A stretch of DNA of 64,000 bases from Formicarius rufipectus (lineage: Eukaryota; Chordata; Aves; Passeriformes; Formicariidae): assembly GCA_013399695.1 (NCBI GenBank), contig VXAU01003708.1, forward strand, positions 98,266 to 162,265, in the 5' to 3' direction. Position 1 is the first letter of the stretch. Every line of letters begins with the position of its first letter. The position numbers and the translations under genes were made by a program. This document shows positions 9,891 to 22,881 of this stretch, piece by piece. The notes beneath the pieces are model-generated. The model was given only the letters and a program-made list of their open reading frames with translations. It was not told the origin of the DNA and made no database searches.

Positions 9891-12800
9891 AATGCTCTAC
9901 AAGTGACAGTCTCCTGGACAATTCCTCTGAGACTGGAATTATTTTTCATCATAACATAACATTATTTGCCATCTGGCTCCCCAATTGGCCATTGCTGTAA
10001 TGTAATCCAGCCCTGCCCTGGACGCTCACAGAGTCTGGACAGTCCTTGGTTTGACACAAATCCATACAGCAAAACATGTCACTCTGAAGTGCAGGACCAT
10101 GACTCCTCAACTCACCCAGGCAATATTTTGATTTCATAATCATCCTCCAGCCTGGAGGCTGGCAGATGGGGGTTTCTGGTTTAGTATTGCTTTATCAGCA
10201 AGGTCACATTTCAAAAACAGATGAGGAAAATGGCTATAAGAAGATTCATTTGCAATCCCTCCAACCACCAGGGTAATTCAAGCAGAGATCTCAGTTGAGC
10301 AAGTGGTGGGCCCTGAGAGCCAGGGCAGTGAGTGCTCCCATGGCCATGTGTCAAGACTGAAGATGGAAGGTTTTCCTAGATTTATCCCAAGTGGGAACAA
10401 GGTCACTTAGCATGAGGTTAAGCAGATGCATGCAATTCAGATAATGGAATCTGAGCCTTCAATATTTGAGATGTAAATAAGTTTAAACAGACTAGGGGGT
10501 GCAGCTCCAGGGAAGGGATGACACTGGTATTTGTCAATTAGAGTTTACACAGGGACCAATCATTTTAAGCAGTGAGACAGATTCAGCCCCCTGTGTAGCT
10601 CCTCCAAAAGGCCACTGGCTTATCTAAACACTGCATTTGGTCCAGCAGATTCAGGTGGTGGCTTTTGTCATGCTGACAAACATCAGAGTAATGAAAGGTT
10701 GTAGCAGGTGTCCAAACTGGGGGCAATTACTGTAGAGCAGGAGTAGCTCACTATCTCAGCAGCTGGTGAAGACCAGCTTTCACTTCAGTGCCCAGGGGCA
10801 GAATTCAGCCCCCAGTTCAGATAGGATCTCAAGTCTTTTGCTGCACAGACACAGACTTAGAATGTGATAAAAATCACAAGCTGGGTCATGAATAGAGCGG
10901 TGAACCCTCATTAGACACAGCAACAACACCAGAATTTACTGCCATAGAGATACAAGTCTGAAATCCTGATGAAAACTCAGATCAAGAGTGACGATAGTCA
11001 GATGAGCATTAACTGTGCTAAGCAAATCTTTAGGCTTTAAACTCAGATTAAAGCAGATTTAAAAAAATAAGCAACACACAGGAACTGTCATCTTTAACTC
11101 TTTAGAACCAGAGCAAGAAGCAAAAGCGGATATAGTATATTCAAACCACATGTAACCTCCAGAGGTTAAAGTCTGACAACAAAACATTTCAGCTGGAGAT
11201 CTGCGAATTGAGATACCAACACACCTGTTCCCTCAAACCAAATCCCTTAAAAAATTTATATTAACCAAAGACACCCCCAAATATGCACGTACTATGATTG
11301 AATAGCCTTGAGACAGCCACAGTATTGAATACAATTACCTGTGATTACTGGGAGGTGATTTAAAAAAAAAAAAAAAAAAAAGCTAAAAGGAGGCAATTAG
11401 AGGGAAAGAAAGGACCCAAATGTCTGCAACAAGGTGTACAAACCGAGGATGGCAATTAGCTGGGTGTGTACCCAGCACAAGTGAAGGAAGTGATGCCAGC
11501 ACCATGTGCCCTCATCCAGCAGCGTGGTGACTGCCCACCAGGCATCCAGTACCCCCGTGGTGTGTCCTGGCAGCCAGAGGATGGGAGGGCAGGTCCCAGC
11601 AGTGCAGAAAGCTTAGCAGATTTTCAGTGTTTAAGGCTTTTTCGACAGGCTGGGGAAGGGAATGGGTGTTGGCCACAACCTGTTACGCAGCACAAGCAGA
11701 GCAGCCCAGAAGGAACTGGGTCAGGCAGATCCAACACCTCACCCTGTCGGAGTGGCTGTGCAGGGTAATTACTCCACGGAGACAAACACCGGCTGCACAC
11801 AGATAACCTCCAACTTAAACTGCCTGGCCTAATTACCAGCATTCACAGCCACACCTCAGTGCTGGTGGTGTCACCTGCTGTTCACGCTGCCCTGCAGTGC
11901 ACTGGACACACCATCCCATTCCCTTCTCCACGCTCTGCTGAGCGTCTGAACGTGGGCTCATTGCAAAGAGCAGGAACACCAGGCTGAGAAGAAGCACAGC
12001 AAAGCAAGTGCCTGCCTCTAACCCCTTAGGGAGGTAAAGCAAAGCACTAAACCAGCAAGAGATGTGGAACACAAGCTGCTACAGGAGCAAATTGAAGGCT
12101 GGTCCTTGTGACCCTCCTCAAGAGGGCACTTTGGATTCCCACTCGTGGTGCATTTCCCCCATGGGCACTGCAGCCTGGTTGGCTCAAGAGGCTTCACAGC
12201 ATTTAGATGGTCCTTGATGTCTCCTGAGACTGAACTCAGCTCAGCTCACGTGCAGTGGCCAACACAGCTCTTTCCTGGCAGGACCTGCTGCTTTCCACCT
12301 CAGCAGCTTAGGCCAACTCAGCCCTCCCAAAAAGCTTAGTGCCTCGTGGTGAGGAAGAGCTTCAGGTTTCTGTTCCACCCTTTATTTTGCTGTCTCTGCC
12401 AGCCACTCTCATCCATCTCCCTTTGCATTTTGTGCTTCAGCCAAGGCTTAGGTGAAACTCCAGGGACAGCAGCAGCTACTCTGAGACTTGTCTGCATAGA
12501 TCAATGCAACAGGAACACACTTACTGCCACTTTTTTTTCATTAATATAAGAGTAAAAGCATAGAGTGGGGAAAGACATAAGTACTTCCCTGTTTGCAAGC
12601 CAGTGGATATAGCAAGTGTCATTAGACTTAACATATAATCACAGCCTTTCGATCTCCTACCCCAGCATCATGGTGAGAAATCCAACACACACCAACACCA
12701 CAGCTGGCTGAGCTGTCACAGCATCTTTAGTCTGTGGCCAGGAGATCAAAGGTGCAGAACTTTCCATGGCAATTAACCCAGTAGTTAGACCCAGGAGGAG

Positions 12801-15800
12801 GTGACTACATAAAAGACTTAGGGTATGAAACTGGCTGCAAACCAACTGAATCTTCATATGCAAGGGGCCAGCCACCTGGGACACAACATACACCTTCCTT
12901 AACAAACAGCCTCACAGGTCCCTGTTTTACCACCCCCTTGTACATCAGGCAGCCTTGGAATCAACCTCAACACAGAGAGGAGTCCCTTGACAATATCCAC
13001 ACCATGGCCAAGTCCCTCCCCAAGCCACCAGCAGAGCCCCATGTGAGGTCTCTTGAGATAACAAGTGGGGAGCCCCACGTTGATCTGCATGGGGTCCTGC
13101 CTCCTCCTCCTGTTCCCTTTGGTACACGGGCACACCCATGCTCCATCTTTGTCTTCTGCTGACACGCTGCTGGGCAGGTTGGGCCAAAGAGGGGGCTGCC
13201 ATGCCAGCATCCACAGGAGATAACAGCCCTGAAGGAGCAGAACCCAACTGGTCCTGAAGAACCTCATCCTGGGCTTTACATGTGCTGTCTTTGGGAGCAG
13301 AACAGCAAATTCAGGCAAGGGACAGAATATATTTAATAGTCTTGGCTAGGATCAGACTATACCATGTTACAAGGCTGCATGGGAACGTTCCTCTCTCCCT
13401 TGAGATGGGAGAGAATTAGGAAATATCTGTTATAAAACTTTCAAGAGCTCTCTGATATATGACCACTTTGCTCCCCATGAGCTGGAAACCAGCCAGACTG
13501 TATGCTCACACCAGGGGTCTGTTTCAACAGCTCTTCTTGGTAAGCACTGGTCTCCAGGCTGCCAAGTGCTCACAAGCATTGCTGTTCATGGAGCTATCGT
13601 ATTTACAGACTCCTCTGAAAACTTCCAAACTTCCATTTCCTTAAACTTTTTTTTTCTTTTTTTTTTCCTCTTTTTTATTTTTTTAAGCAATTCTTACAAG
13701 TCCTTTAAACAAATGGGAAATTAAATAAACCCCCCAACACCCAGATATACAGAGGAAAAGAGGAACATAGCCAACTTGACCAAGATGTTCATTTACACAG
13801 CATATTTTAAGGACTGGCAAAGAGTCAACTGTATGGCTGCAGAGCTATATGGAGGTTAGCTCTAATGCATAATAAACTTGACAGTGCTTTGCTAGCCAAG
13901 TAGGGTGTTATTTTTCCAACCTTGGCGGTTTCAAAAGAAGAAAAGACTAATTTATCTTTCCAAATTTATCATCAACATGTGCGTGACCAGTTCTGACCCA
14001 CCTCCTCATAAGTATCCCAGCTATGGTCATGGGCTGTGCAATAACACACTGAACACGTTACAAAGCTCCCTGTGCAAACACATCCATTCTGAGATACCCA
14101 TTTCACCTGGAACCAGGAGCCAGGCTTTCACTCTTTCAAATTCCAGCTGTACATTAGATTTCAGACAGCTATAAATCTTAACCCAGCTTCTTAAAGTCAA
14201 TGACAGGAGAGAAAGCTTTTCAATTGAAGTTGTCACCACTGACGGTTTTTGGGCAGTGGTTCTCAAAGCCTTGGAAAAGAGAGGCATGTAAGAAAACAGA
14301 GCCCAGACATACACAAAGCATACTTCTAGCCTTTGTGTTCTCCCAAAACACACGTGGACAAATGGGTTTTTAATTAAGTCACTGGGAGGCCCTTCCATAG
14401 ACCTGGAAATCTAATTTTCACCAGCTCCCCCCATCCTGGTCGGTGGCCCAAGCTGTTCCTGGCAGTGGATATGACTTCTTCAAGCTCCAACTCAAAGAGT
14501 GCCGATGCTGGAGAGCAGGAGCAGGCAGCTGGCTGGACCACACAGGACAGAGCCTGGGGACTGCAGCACCAAATCAGGGTGGGGGGAAATGAGCAGCTCA
14601 ACATGAAAAGAAGGCAGGGTGAGAGCTCTGGCAGCATTCGCTGAGTCGGCTGGAGGCCAAGGTTTGTGCACGCACCAGTGGTGGGGAGGCACCCGGTGCT
14701 CTGCAAGTGCAAACAGCAAGCACTGCATTCAGTTCACACACAAGGAGACTTGACAAAAGTAAAAACGAGGACTCAACCCTTGTGCCTTCAGCAGAGAGGT
14801 CTCCCCTGGCTTCCCAGCTGCTCCCAGGCAGAGAACAGCACAGGTCACAGAGGATGCACAAAGCTGGCACCTGCCAGCAAAGGTCCCAGAGGCACAAAGG
14901 AGCTTTGACTGTATGGAAGAGCACAGAGGTGGGGGAGTGGGTGGGGAGTAGAAAGAAATACATTTTTGGCAGCTAAGATTTTATTGTCTATCTCGTCCCT
15001 TCCTTGCCAAAATGTCTGTAAAGATTGCAAGATGCACTAGTTCCAGATTCCTCCAAGCCTTGGCAGGGTAAAGCAGGACCTGATTGGCAGAAAGATTTGC
15101 AAGAAGGAATGTGAGGTTGAAAGGTGAGGAAGAGGAGCATGGCTGTGCACTGCAGCTTTCACCTCTTTCAGAGCTGTCATGCAGTGTTTTATTCAATTAT
15201 ATATTATTCAGAATCACATTCAGGAATATATAATTGACAATAAAGTTAATAAGATATATTGTTTATTTTAAATAATATATTCTAAACCTGCCTGGAGCAA
15301 GATGGCCAGCACACACTGCCCAGCAGTTCAAGCCTAACCCCAGAGATGCTGGACTTCATTCGGGAGATGCCATTCTCTTTGATTAGATACAGCCACTTAC
15401 AGGATTTCACACCAGGTGTCTCAAAGAAGACTGTAAATACATTTCTGACGCAGCCTCTGAACTTTGAATAAGCCATGGATAAATCCCCTCCACAGGGAGG
15501 ACTGGCATGGAGTTTCACCATGGAGCTGTTGGTTCTCCTGGTGTGTCCTGTGTGCCAGCAGGAGCACTGACATGCCCACATCACATGCAGGGCAGCTTCA
15601 GCCTCCCCACCTCTGCTTAGAAAAACATCTTTGTCCTTTAAAGCACAGAAGCCAAGGAAGCACAGGTACCCCCACACTGCTGTGCTGTCAACACAGGCCA
15701 GTGCTCAGGAATGTCAGAAGAGCACTCAAGCATCAGGCATTTGCACCACCCTGAAGTTGGGCTTCCCCCGTGGGGGAAAGCTGCTGTGAAAACTTTGGAA

Positions 15801-18391
15801 ACACTTTTGTGAAAGCAAAAAACATGACTGACTTTTAAGCAATCTCATCCACGCAGGTCTTAGCACACCACAGGTATTGCAGCATTTATCCTGAACCACA
15901 TTCCTGACCCACACAGAGCAGAGGCTTTGTGCAGATATCCAGGTTAGGGCATTGCCCTGGCAGGGCATCCTCCAGCACTGCCTGTGCACTGGGGAGCACT
16001 CCCTGGCACAGGGGTTGGGTTGGGAGTTCCTGCTTTTTGACACACCGGAGTTTTCTCGCTCCATGATCGCAGCAAGGAAAGGAAACAAGGTGGGAGAGGG
16101 AAGGAAAATAAAGCCAAGCTGAGGCAGGTCTAACCTCCTGGAGCTAGATTAATGACTGAGAAATGCCAGGGAACATTCCTTGCTGTCATCAGTGAGCATC
16201 AGCCACTTGCTCCATGGAGCTGGAGATGTGCTCATATTCAGACACTGCTCATCCTGTGGCTCCTTCCCTGCAGCACAACAGAGCTGGCAGCACCACAGCA
16301 GAGGGACACACTGTGCAAGCACATCCAAGGGGCCTTTGTGCATCCTCTTGTCCACATCCCATGGCTCAAGAAGGAGGATTGCTCCCACGTGCACTTCACA
16401 CTCTCCTTGAAACCTGACCATAAGTTTGCCAAGTAGGAAGAAATATTTTTACAAGACCTAATTTGACGGTTAAAAGCCACTGGACCAAATGCATCCTGAA
16501 AGTGGATGAACTGCATTCTGCTGAAGGAGCCACAGGCTTGAACAACCCAGCAGAGAGAGGACTGCAGGCAGAGCCAGGGCTCCAGGCTTTCCCTACATGC
16601 TGAATCACCTGGCACTGCCCACAGAGACACATCCTTCTCTCTGGAGAAAAAGATGCTCCTCATCCCTTCCCTGCCCACAGAAACTGGACACAACAGAAAA
16701 CCCTCTGCTTCTGGCAGTTTTTCTGCAGAACAGGGATGCCACACTTTGGGTTGCTACAATTAGAGCACACATCTTGCAAGTCATGGGAAGAAATATGAGC
16801 CAGCCTTCCTTCAAACCTCTCCCAGTTCCCCAAGCCCTCAACTCCCCTGGATGATGCACAGGCTGCTCACTGCAGCACTCAGTGCACCATCAGTGCTTCA
16901 GGTACTATCAGCACTGATATAAAGTTCTGCTGCCTGAGTAATCATGTTTACCCACCCAAAAAGTGACACCTCATTGGTTTGATGACTTGCTTGTCTATGA
17001 CCAGTGAGGGCAATTTCTTTAATGCTTCTCTTCTTGTTTGCCTTCTCTTATGCTTTATGCATACACATATACAAAAAGGCTTTTTTTAAAATGTTGTTCA
17101 ATATTAAATTCAATATTGACATTCAACAGCAATGCAATTTTTCACATTCAATCCCAAAACAGACCCATTTGGCAATTCCAAAATAATTGGTGCTGTCTGT
17201 CTAGTTAAACTTCGCCAGTTTTCCCTGAAAGGGTGACTGTAAGTTGCCAAGACCCTTCATTTTAAGTGGCAGATATGCCAAATGGAAAATTGCTTTTTAA
17301 TAACCTTTATCAGTGAGGCCCCAAGCATCTTGGAGCATTTCCTCCCCTCTTCCAGAAACCAATTCCTGTACAAAGCACAGGACTTTGCCATTAACCCCAT
17401 TCACATCAGGTTTCTGATCCCACCATAAAACAATAAATACTGGATAGTGAATAGGAATCCTCTAAAATATGAAGCTTATTAAAGGTGCAAACTTTGGCCA
17501 GCTACACCCAGCTCCACCACCAGCCCAGTGACACAGGATTGCTTTCCAAGGAAAGGTTTTAAGAACCAGGTGACCCTTTTAGACTGATTGAACCACAAGT
17601 GGAAAAAAACCACAGCACCAGGTGCTTGAGTTTGACATTACCGGGGAAATCACAGAGTAAAGTTCACTGAGCTGCAGCTGCATAGCAAAGGTGGCTGCCA
17701 CATCACTGTTTTTCCAGACCAAGATGTAACTGCAGCAAGTCAACTTTATTTTTAAAGATTTTGATTATGACATCATGAAGAAACTTTTAAACTTTTTTTT
17801 TTTTTTAACCAACGTGAACATTTTAAGAAAACAGTGGAAGCTTCTTAACCAGAGAGTAAACACAAAGTATTGTAATAGCAAGTTGTGATTGCTACTTCAT
17901 AGGATTTACTATTACTTTACTACCTCATGGAATTCAGACAGAAAATAAGGTAACCAGGGACAAAATCCACAGCATAGGACCTTCCTCACAGGTTTTTCTT
18001 TTTAAGACAATTTTGACTCTAGAACAGTAGGGAGATGCTTGCCTTGAGTGTTTGCTATGCAGGGTGTAGGAGGATGTGCCACTGAGCAGAGTCTACCTGC
18101 AAAGCTACAACCCAGATTTTAAATACTCAAAAGCTTTTAAGTTGTTTAAGAGTCATTCTAGTGCAGTAAGCACACAGTGGGGCTGTGAAAACAGGACTAG
18201 GAAACCATCATCATCCTTATCCATTTGCTTGGAACATCAGTAGTTAAGTGAAGAAGAAGAATCAGCATGCTGAGATCTTAATACTTGAGTAAGATCTGAA
18301 AACCAAACATAGCACCTACCAAGTGTAGGTGGTGGAGCAGCAGTGCAAGGGAGATGCACAACAAGGAGCTCTGAAAGACACTGAGCCTTAC

Positions 18392-18476
18392 CTGGTGTAC
18401 ACATGACTTGGCATTCAGAAAGAACAGCTCTACTGTAGTTTTGTCCTTGAGAAAGGAAATGCTTTCAATGTAGAAC
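18392..18476 (-). CDS. FRMD4B: FRMD4B coding exon 5 (F1-F2 junction of the FERM domain, residues 139-167)
   Basis: This 85-nt exon completes the split Arg codon (AG + G) and encodes FYIESISFLKDKTTVELFFL then NAKSCVHQ. The acceptor follows a long T-rich tract and ends TTTTCAG; the donor is CAG|GTAAGG, a good consensus. FYIESISFLKDKTTVELFF is the segment I recall as typical of FRMD4B, whereas FRMD4A reads more like SYLKDNATIELFF. It covers the strand leaving F1 and the opening of the F2 lobe. This exon is the clearest single evidence for FRMD4B over FRMD4A. Confidence 0.96.
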
Positions 18477-21400
18477 CTGAAAATAAAAAAATAAAAAAAA
18501 ATGATAATTAAAAAAAAAAAACAAAACACACAACAAAAACCCAGTTACTTTCTTGAATAGATTTCACCTTCCTCCCAAGTAATTTTATTTCCTCAGTGTT
18601 TTGTTCTCTAACAATAAAACAGCACAGAAGAACTATGAGCTACAGCATTTAATTTCCGGCCTGTGAGGAGAGAACAAGCAGAAAATCACAGGCTGACAGT
18701 ACACAGGGAACAGCAACTCCTGGTTCAATAGATCTTGGATATCTGATGACTTCTCAAATGAGATGAAAACTCTGTCAAATGCTAAAGAAGCAAAGCCCAT
18801 CCCTCCTGTGCAGATAAAGTCACAGCAGTGGAAAAGGTAACTCCAAATAAGGTACTGCAAGTGGGGAAGCCAGTCCAGCACTTTGCTGGAGGAGAGGGAC
18901 TGGCAGTCTTGCAGGAACATCTTCCTTCCAGGAGGAGAGAGCAGAGATGTTAATGAGAACCATTAACTTTGCTCCAAGCAAATAGGGAAATGCAAAAATT
19001 CCCAAAAACCATATGGAATGCTTTTGGGTCAGGCACATCCATCCTAATGGCAATGGGAGCCCCAAAACCAGGGGTTTATATGGAAGGGCTGCAACTGGCT
19101 CAAGCCTTAAAGACACAGCTCTGCCCAGCACTCACTGCCCTCCTCCCAGCCACAGCTTCCTCTTTCCAGGGCCACAGAGGTCCATGCCAAAGTGATCCCA
19201 ATTACCAGTTACTCTGGCTTAGCCAAGGCTGGCAAATGGGTCTCCAGTTTGTTACAGAGATACACCAAACATCCTGTAGGCTGCTGGCAAAAATCACACA
19301 GCTGTCCATGTGCTTCTCTGACTCACTCAGGGCATCAGAGCAAACAACACTGAGACGCATTAAATGGTGCAGAGAAAACACCAAATCTATAATCTGAGGA
19401 GCGTGGAACTGCCAAGTCAGTTTAAAAGAGAGAAATTCAAGTGAAGGTGGTCCTGTCAATACTACTTTAGCTGGATGTGAAAGCAGGATTCTGCTTTCAT
19501 GTTCTTCAGCCCCTCAGCAGGATGAGTACCTTGGACACTCCCACACAGCACTAGGTCACCACAACCAGTGCCCCAGCAATGCAGACCAGCCCAGCGCTTC
19601 TCAATGCCTTGCCCCTGGTAGCAGGAGGGTTGGATGGCCACTGTAGAATATGCAGCCCATTGTGAGTATCAGAACCAGACCAAACCCTGCTGCAGCCCCG
19701 TGGTGCTTTTTAGGCTCCTCACAGCCTCAGGCTCCAGCCACTGATCTCTTGGCATGCATGACTTGCAAGACAGTGGAAGAAAGAAACCCACGGCAGCAGC
19801 ACAGAGCATGTGGTAGGGAGCAGTAAAGCTGGGACCTGCCATGTGTTAGGGGTGGTCACAGTGTTTATGCTGTGACTTGAGACAAGTGATACATTAAATA
19901 GTAATGGTTTTAATATTTCACATTCCTACAGCATGTTCCATCTAAATAATTTTAAAGCACTTTCCAGAATGCCTTGGCAGATAATTTACCCACTTTATGG
20001 GCATGCACCCTGCCCAAGGGACAGACCTGAGCCCAGTAGCCTGCCCTAGACATTTGAAAGGCTGTTTTACATTTCCATGACTTACCTTTCCCAGTGAACT
20101 CTTGGAGCCTCAGGTATTTCCACCTCTCTTGATCACACCTGATATAATTTTTTTCCAACAGCTTTACTAAACTTTAAATACCCTTGTAGTGTTTCTCTCC
20201 AGAAATGCAGAGCAGAGGGCAAGATCCTCACTCTTCATCCTTTCCCATCCTGCTGCCAGACCAGCCCTTCACAGTGTGGACCTTGCTCAGCCTGCTAAAG
20301 CCTTCCTCCCTCCACTGCACCAGAAGGTGATTTTCCTCAACTAATGATCTCATTTGCACTTGCAGTTTCTTTCAGAGTCAGACATGGCTGATTTACCCTC
20401 AGAGGCAGGACAGTATTCCAGCAACTGAGGCAGCTCCCAGGCACTGCTGGTAAAGAGCAGGAGATTTTTAGGATCTGTAGATTTAGGGAGAGGGCACTGG
20501 GGGACACTGCCCCATGCCCCAGCCATGTCCCTGTGATCTCCTTTCTCCATGGTACAAGCTGTACATTCTTATCACACCGGTACAGATGGGGAACACTGGA
20601 CCAAGAGATAAGGATGTTCAGGGGATGACAGGCACGTTTGGGAACACCATAAAGACTAAGTCCTGCTTTTATTTCCAAACTATCAGCATCCTTGAATGGC
20701 ACTTCTGTAAGTTCTAAGTCTGCATTATAGAGCCCTTTAGCTGTGTGTGCCATGTGACAGCTTATGTGACTGGACGGAGTTTATGCCAGGTGACAATAAT
20801 TTAGAAACTCAAGGGATTATCACTTTTCCTTATTGAACAGCAAAAGCTCAGGGATGGGAAGTGATGAAGAAAAAGAGCATCATAACCAGGAATCTGAGGA
20901 TTCCCCTGTTTCCAATACTAGAAAGTGTCCAGTGCAATGTCAAAAGACACTGGGACCTGATGCTGCTGCGCATTTGCCACTCGTTAGAAGAGCAGATCAA
21001 TGTCCTGCCTCATTACTCTTGTGTCCCAAACAAAGCAACACTGAAGCAGTATTTAGTATTTCGTCTATTCATGGTTGAGCTATTTCAGACATTCAGCAGG
21101 AATGGATAGCACAGGAGGGCTCGCCCAGGCCAAGGGACACCCTGCCCCTGCAGCAACACCCACTGGGCTCACGTCGTGCAGGACTGGAGCCCATCCAGCC
21201 CGGGGAACAGGTGCCAAGTGCTGCCCAGCCCCTCCAAGCCATTCACCCCACACCCAGCCACGCTTTTCCCTTCAAGACATGGGAACACTTGGCTGTAAAC
21301 CATGTATTTTCAGCTGCTCTCATGGGAGTTTAATTAAGGAACAGGCTATGACAAGGTAAATGTGTTCACACAAGATGAGTGTCTGAACTAAACACCCAGG

Positions 21401-22788
21401 GCATTTGCCACAGAGCGAAGGCCTGGAGTTGCTTCCTTAACCAAAATCTTGTAACAGACAAGAGAGATGCAGGTTTTAAAGTGGTTTTTCTGCTGGAATA
21501 TCTGTTTTCTACAGATCAGACAGTTTCTGTAGGGCTAATTATTTCTGTATCCTCCTCCTGCTCAACATTTCACTCACTGCCCACCTCCTTGGCTCTTAGT
21601 TGCTTGGGTTAGATCTTATGACCCCAGAGCAGTCAGGCTTAAATTTTGGCTTCTAGAAGTTGCTCTTTCCAAGCCCACTCCTCACACATTAAGTCCTGCC
21701 CAGCTCTCTGCACACCCTGTCCTGTCAAGGACCATCTTGCTACAGAAAGGGCCAAATGAACCCCAGCAGAAGAACTGCTCCAGTCACAGGTTTGCCTTCA
21801 CAGCTTTCTTGGGCAGCCATAGGCTTTAGCCTCCCAAATCCTCACCAAATGCAGTGAACATAGTGATGAGACCATCACCCCTTTCAAAGTGATCATTTTC
21901 TTTCTGTTGGAAGTGTGGAAGAGGAGCCCTGAATGCCATCACAAATCAGCACGTGTTCAGCCAAAACAAAGTGCCCCTTGTTTGCTCCATCCCCTCGATA
22001 ACCAGGGGTGTGGGGGATGTGGTGATGCAACGGTGCCAACTGACCCAGCTACACAAGAGGCTCTGCCTTGGAAGTGCTTCAAATAATTAAGAACACAAGG
22101 CATAAATTTACCAAGATCTGAAAAGCAAATGAGGTCTGTCTGCTCTCATTTTCCTCATAGACTGAAAGGGAAACAAAAACTACAACAATATTAAGAATAT
22201 GATGCCTGGCCTTTTCTGCCAGCACAGCTCTGTTTCATAGGATATGTCTTTTTTCCAGGCCCTTAACCAGCAGAGCTTTGCCAGCAATGGCCCTAAAGTA
22301 ATGCAATTACATTGTCTAAAATCACCATTCTGCCAGGGATTTCACTCTCTCCTGGGGACTGGCTAAGCTGTGTGAGCAAAGAGCCATCAGCAGTCCCTTT
22401 AAAGCACAGACAACTCTTAAGTAAACAGAAGGGAAAAGGTAAGTATGACTGCTTAAGTAAACTGTATTAAAATTTAGCACACTTAAAGACAAGTCAGGCA
22501 AAGCAGATATTTAAAATACGAGGTTTTATACACACACAAAAGCCAAAACACTCTAAGAATAACGTCCTAGTAACAGTTAAAGAAGAAGCGGGTTCCAAAC
22601 TACTTTATTTAATAGTTAAATACAAAAGAGAGCAGCACTTTTCCAGGGCCTAGTCTCCTACTAAAAATAACACACTGCTTTGACATTTATTTCCTTTATC
22701 AAATCTGTAATCAGGTCTTCGAAACAAAACCCCCTGGTGATAAATAAACCCAAGTGGTAGCGTTTTCTTGGTGGAAACAATTACTCAC
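18477..22788 (-). other. FRMD4B: FRMD4B intron 4
   Basis: This 4.3 kb intron has an A/T-rich end directly before the exon 5 acceptor, which supplies its polypyrimidine tract. A possible ancient SINE fragment lies near 19.93-20.06 kb. No other element or gene is recognised. Confidence 0.8.
19930..20060 (-). repeat. Possible ancient SINE/LINE remnant
   Basis: TTTTAAAGCACTTTCCAGA, then TTTACCCACTTTATGGGC and CACCCTGCCCAAGGGACAGA, recall the order of reverse-oriented MIR-type repeats (AAGCGCTTT...CCCCATTTTACAG...CTTGCCCAAGGTCA). The match is weak and could be chance. Confidence 0.3.
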
Positions 22789-22881
22789 CTAACAGCAAAG
22801 TACAAAGTTGCTGGCCCTGGTTTCTTGGGCAAGTCATGGTCCAGGACACGATGATCCAGCTGCAGCCAGACACTCTGACCT
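22789..22881 (-). CDS. FRMD4B: FRMD4B coding exon 4 (end of FERM F1 lobe, residues 108-139)
   Basis: This 93-nt exon is phase 2 at both ends. It encodes GQSVWLQLDHRVLDHDLPKK then PGPATLYFAV and two bases of an Arg codon. The acceptor is TTTCACAG and the donor TTAG|GTGAGT. WLQLDHRVLDHDLPKK corresponds to the last part of F1, and LYFAVRFY is the strand that leads into the F2 lobe. The GQSVWLQ wording differs from the GQxNWLQ I remember for mammalian FRMD4 proteins, so one residue in this loop appears changed here. The exon length is divisible by three and its phases match, so skipping would keep frame but destroy F1. Confidence 0.95.

Larger units (their letters stand above)
6545..18391 (-). 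other. FRMD4B: FRMD4B intron 5
   Basis: This 11.8 kb intron holds a CR1 copy (6892-7042), a G/T-rich tract (7587-7766), an older CR1-like fragment (8826-9080), an A/C-rich tract (9634-9713), a nested palindrome (9739-9767), a MIR-like SINE remnant (9783-9890), a poly-A run near 11362 and a T-rich run near 13.65 kb. I recognise nothing else in it; its open frames look like chance. Confidence 0.8.
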
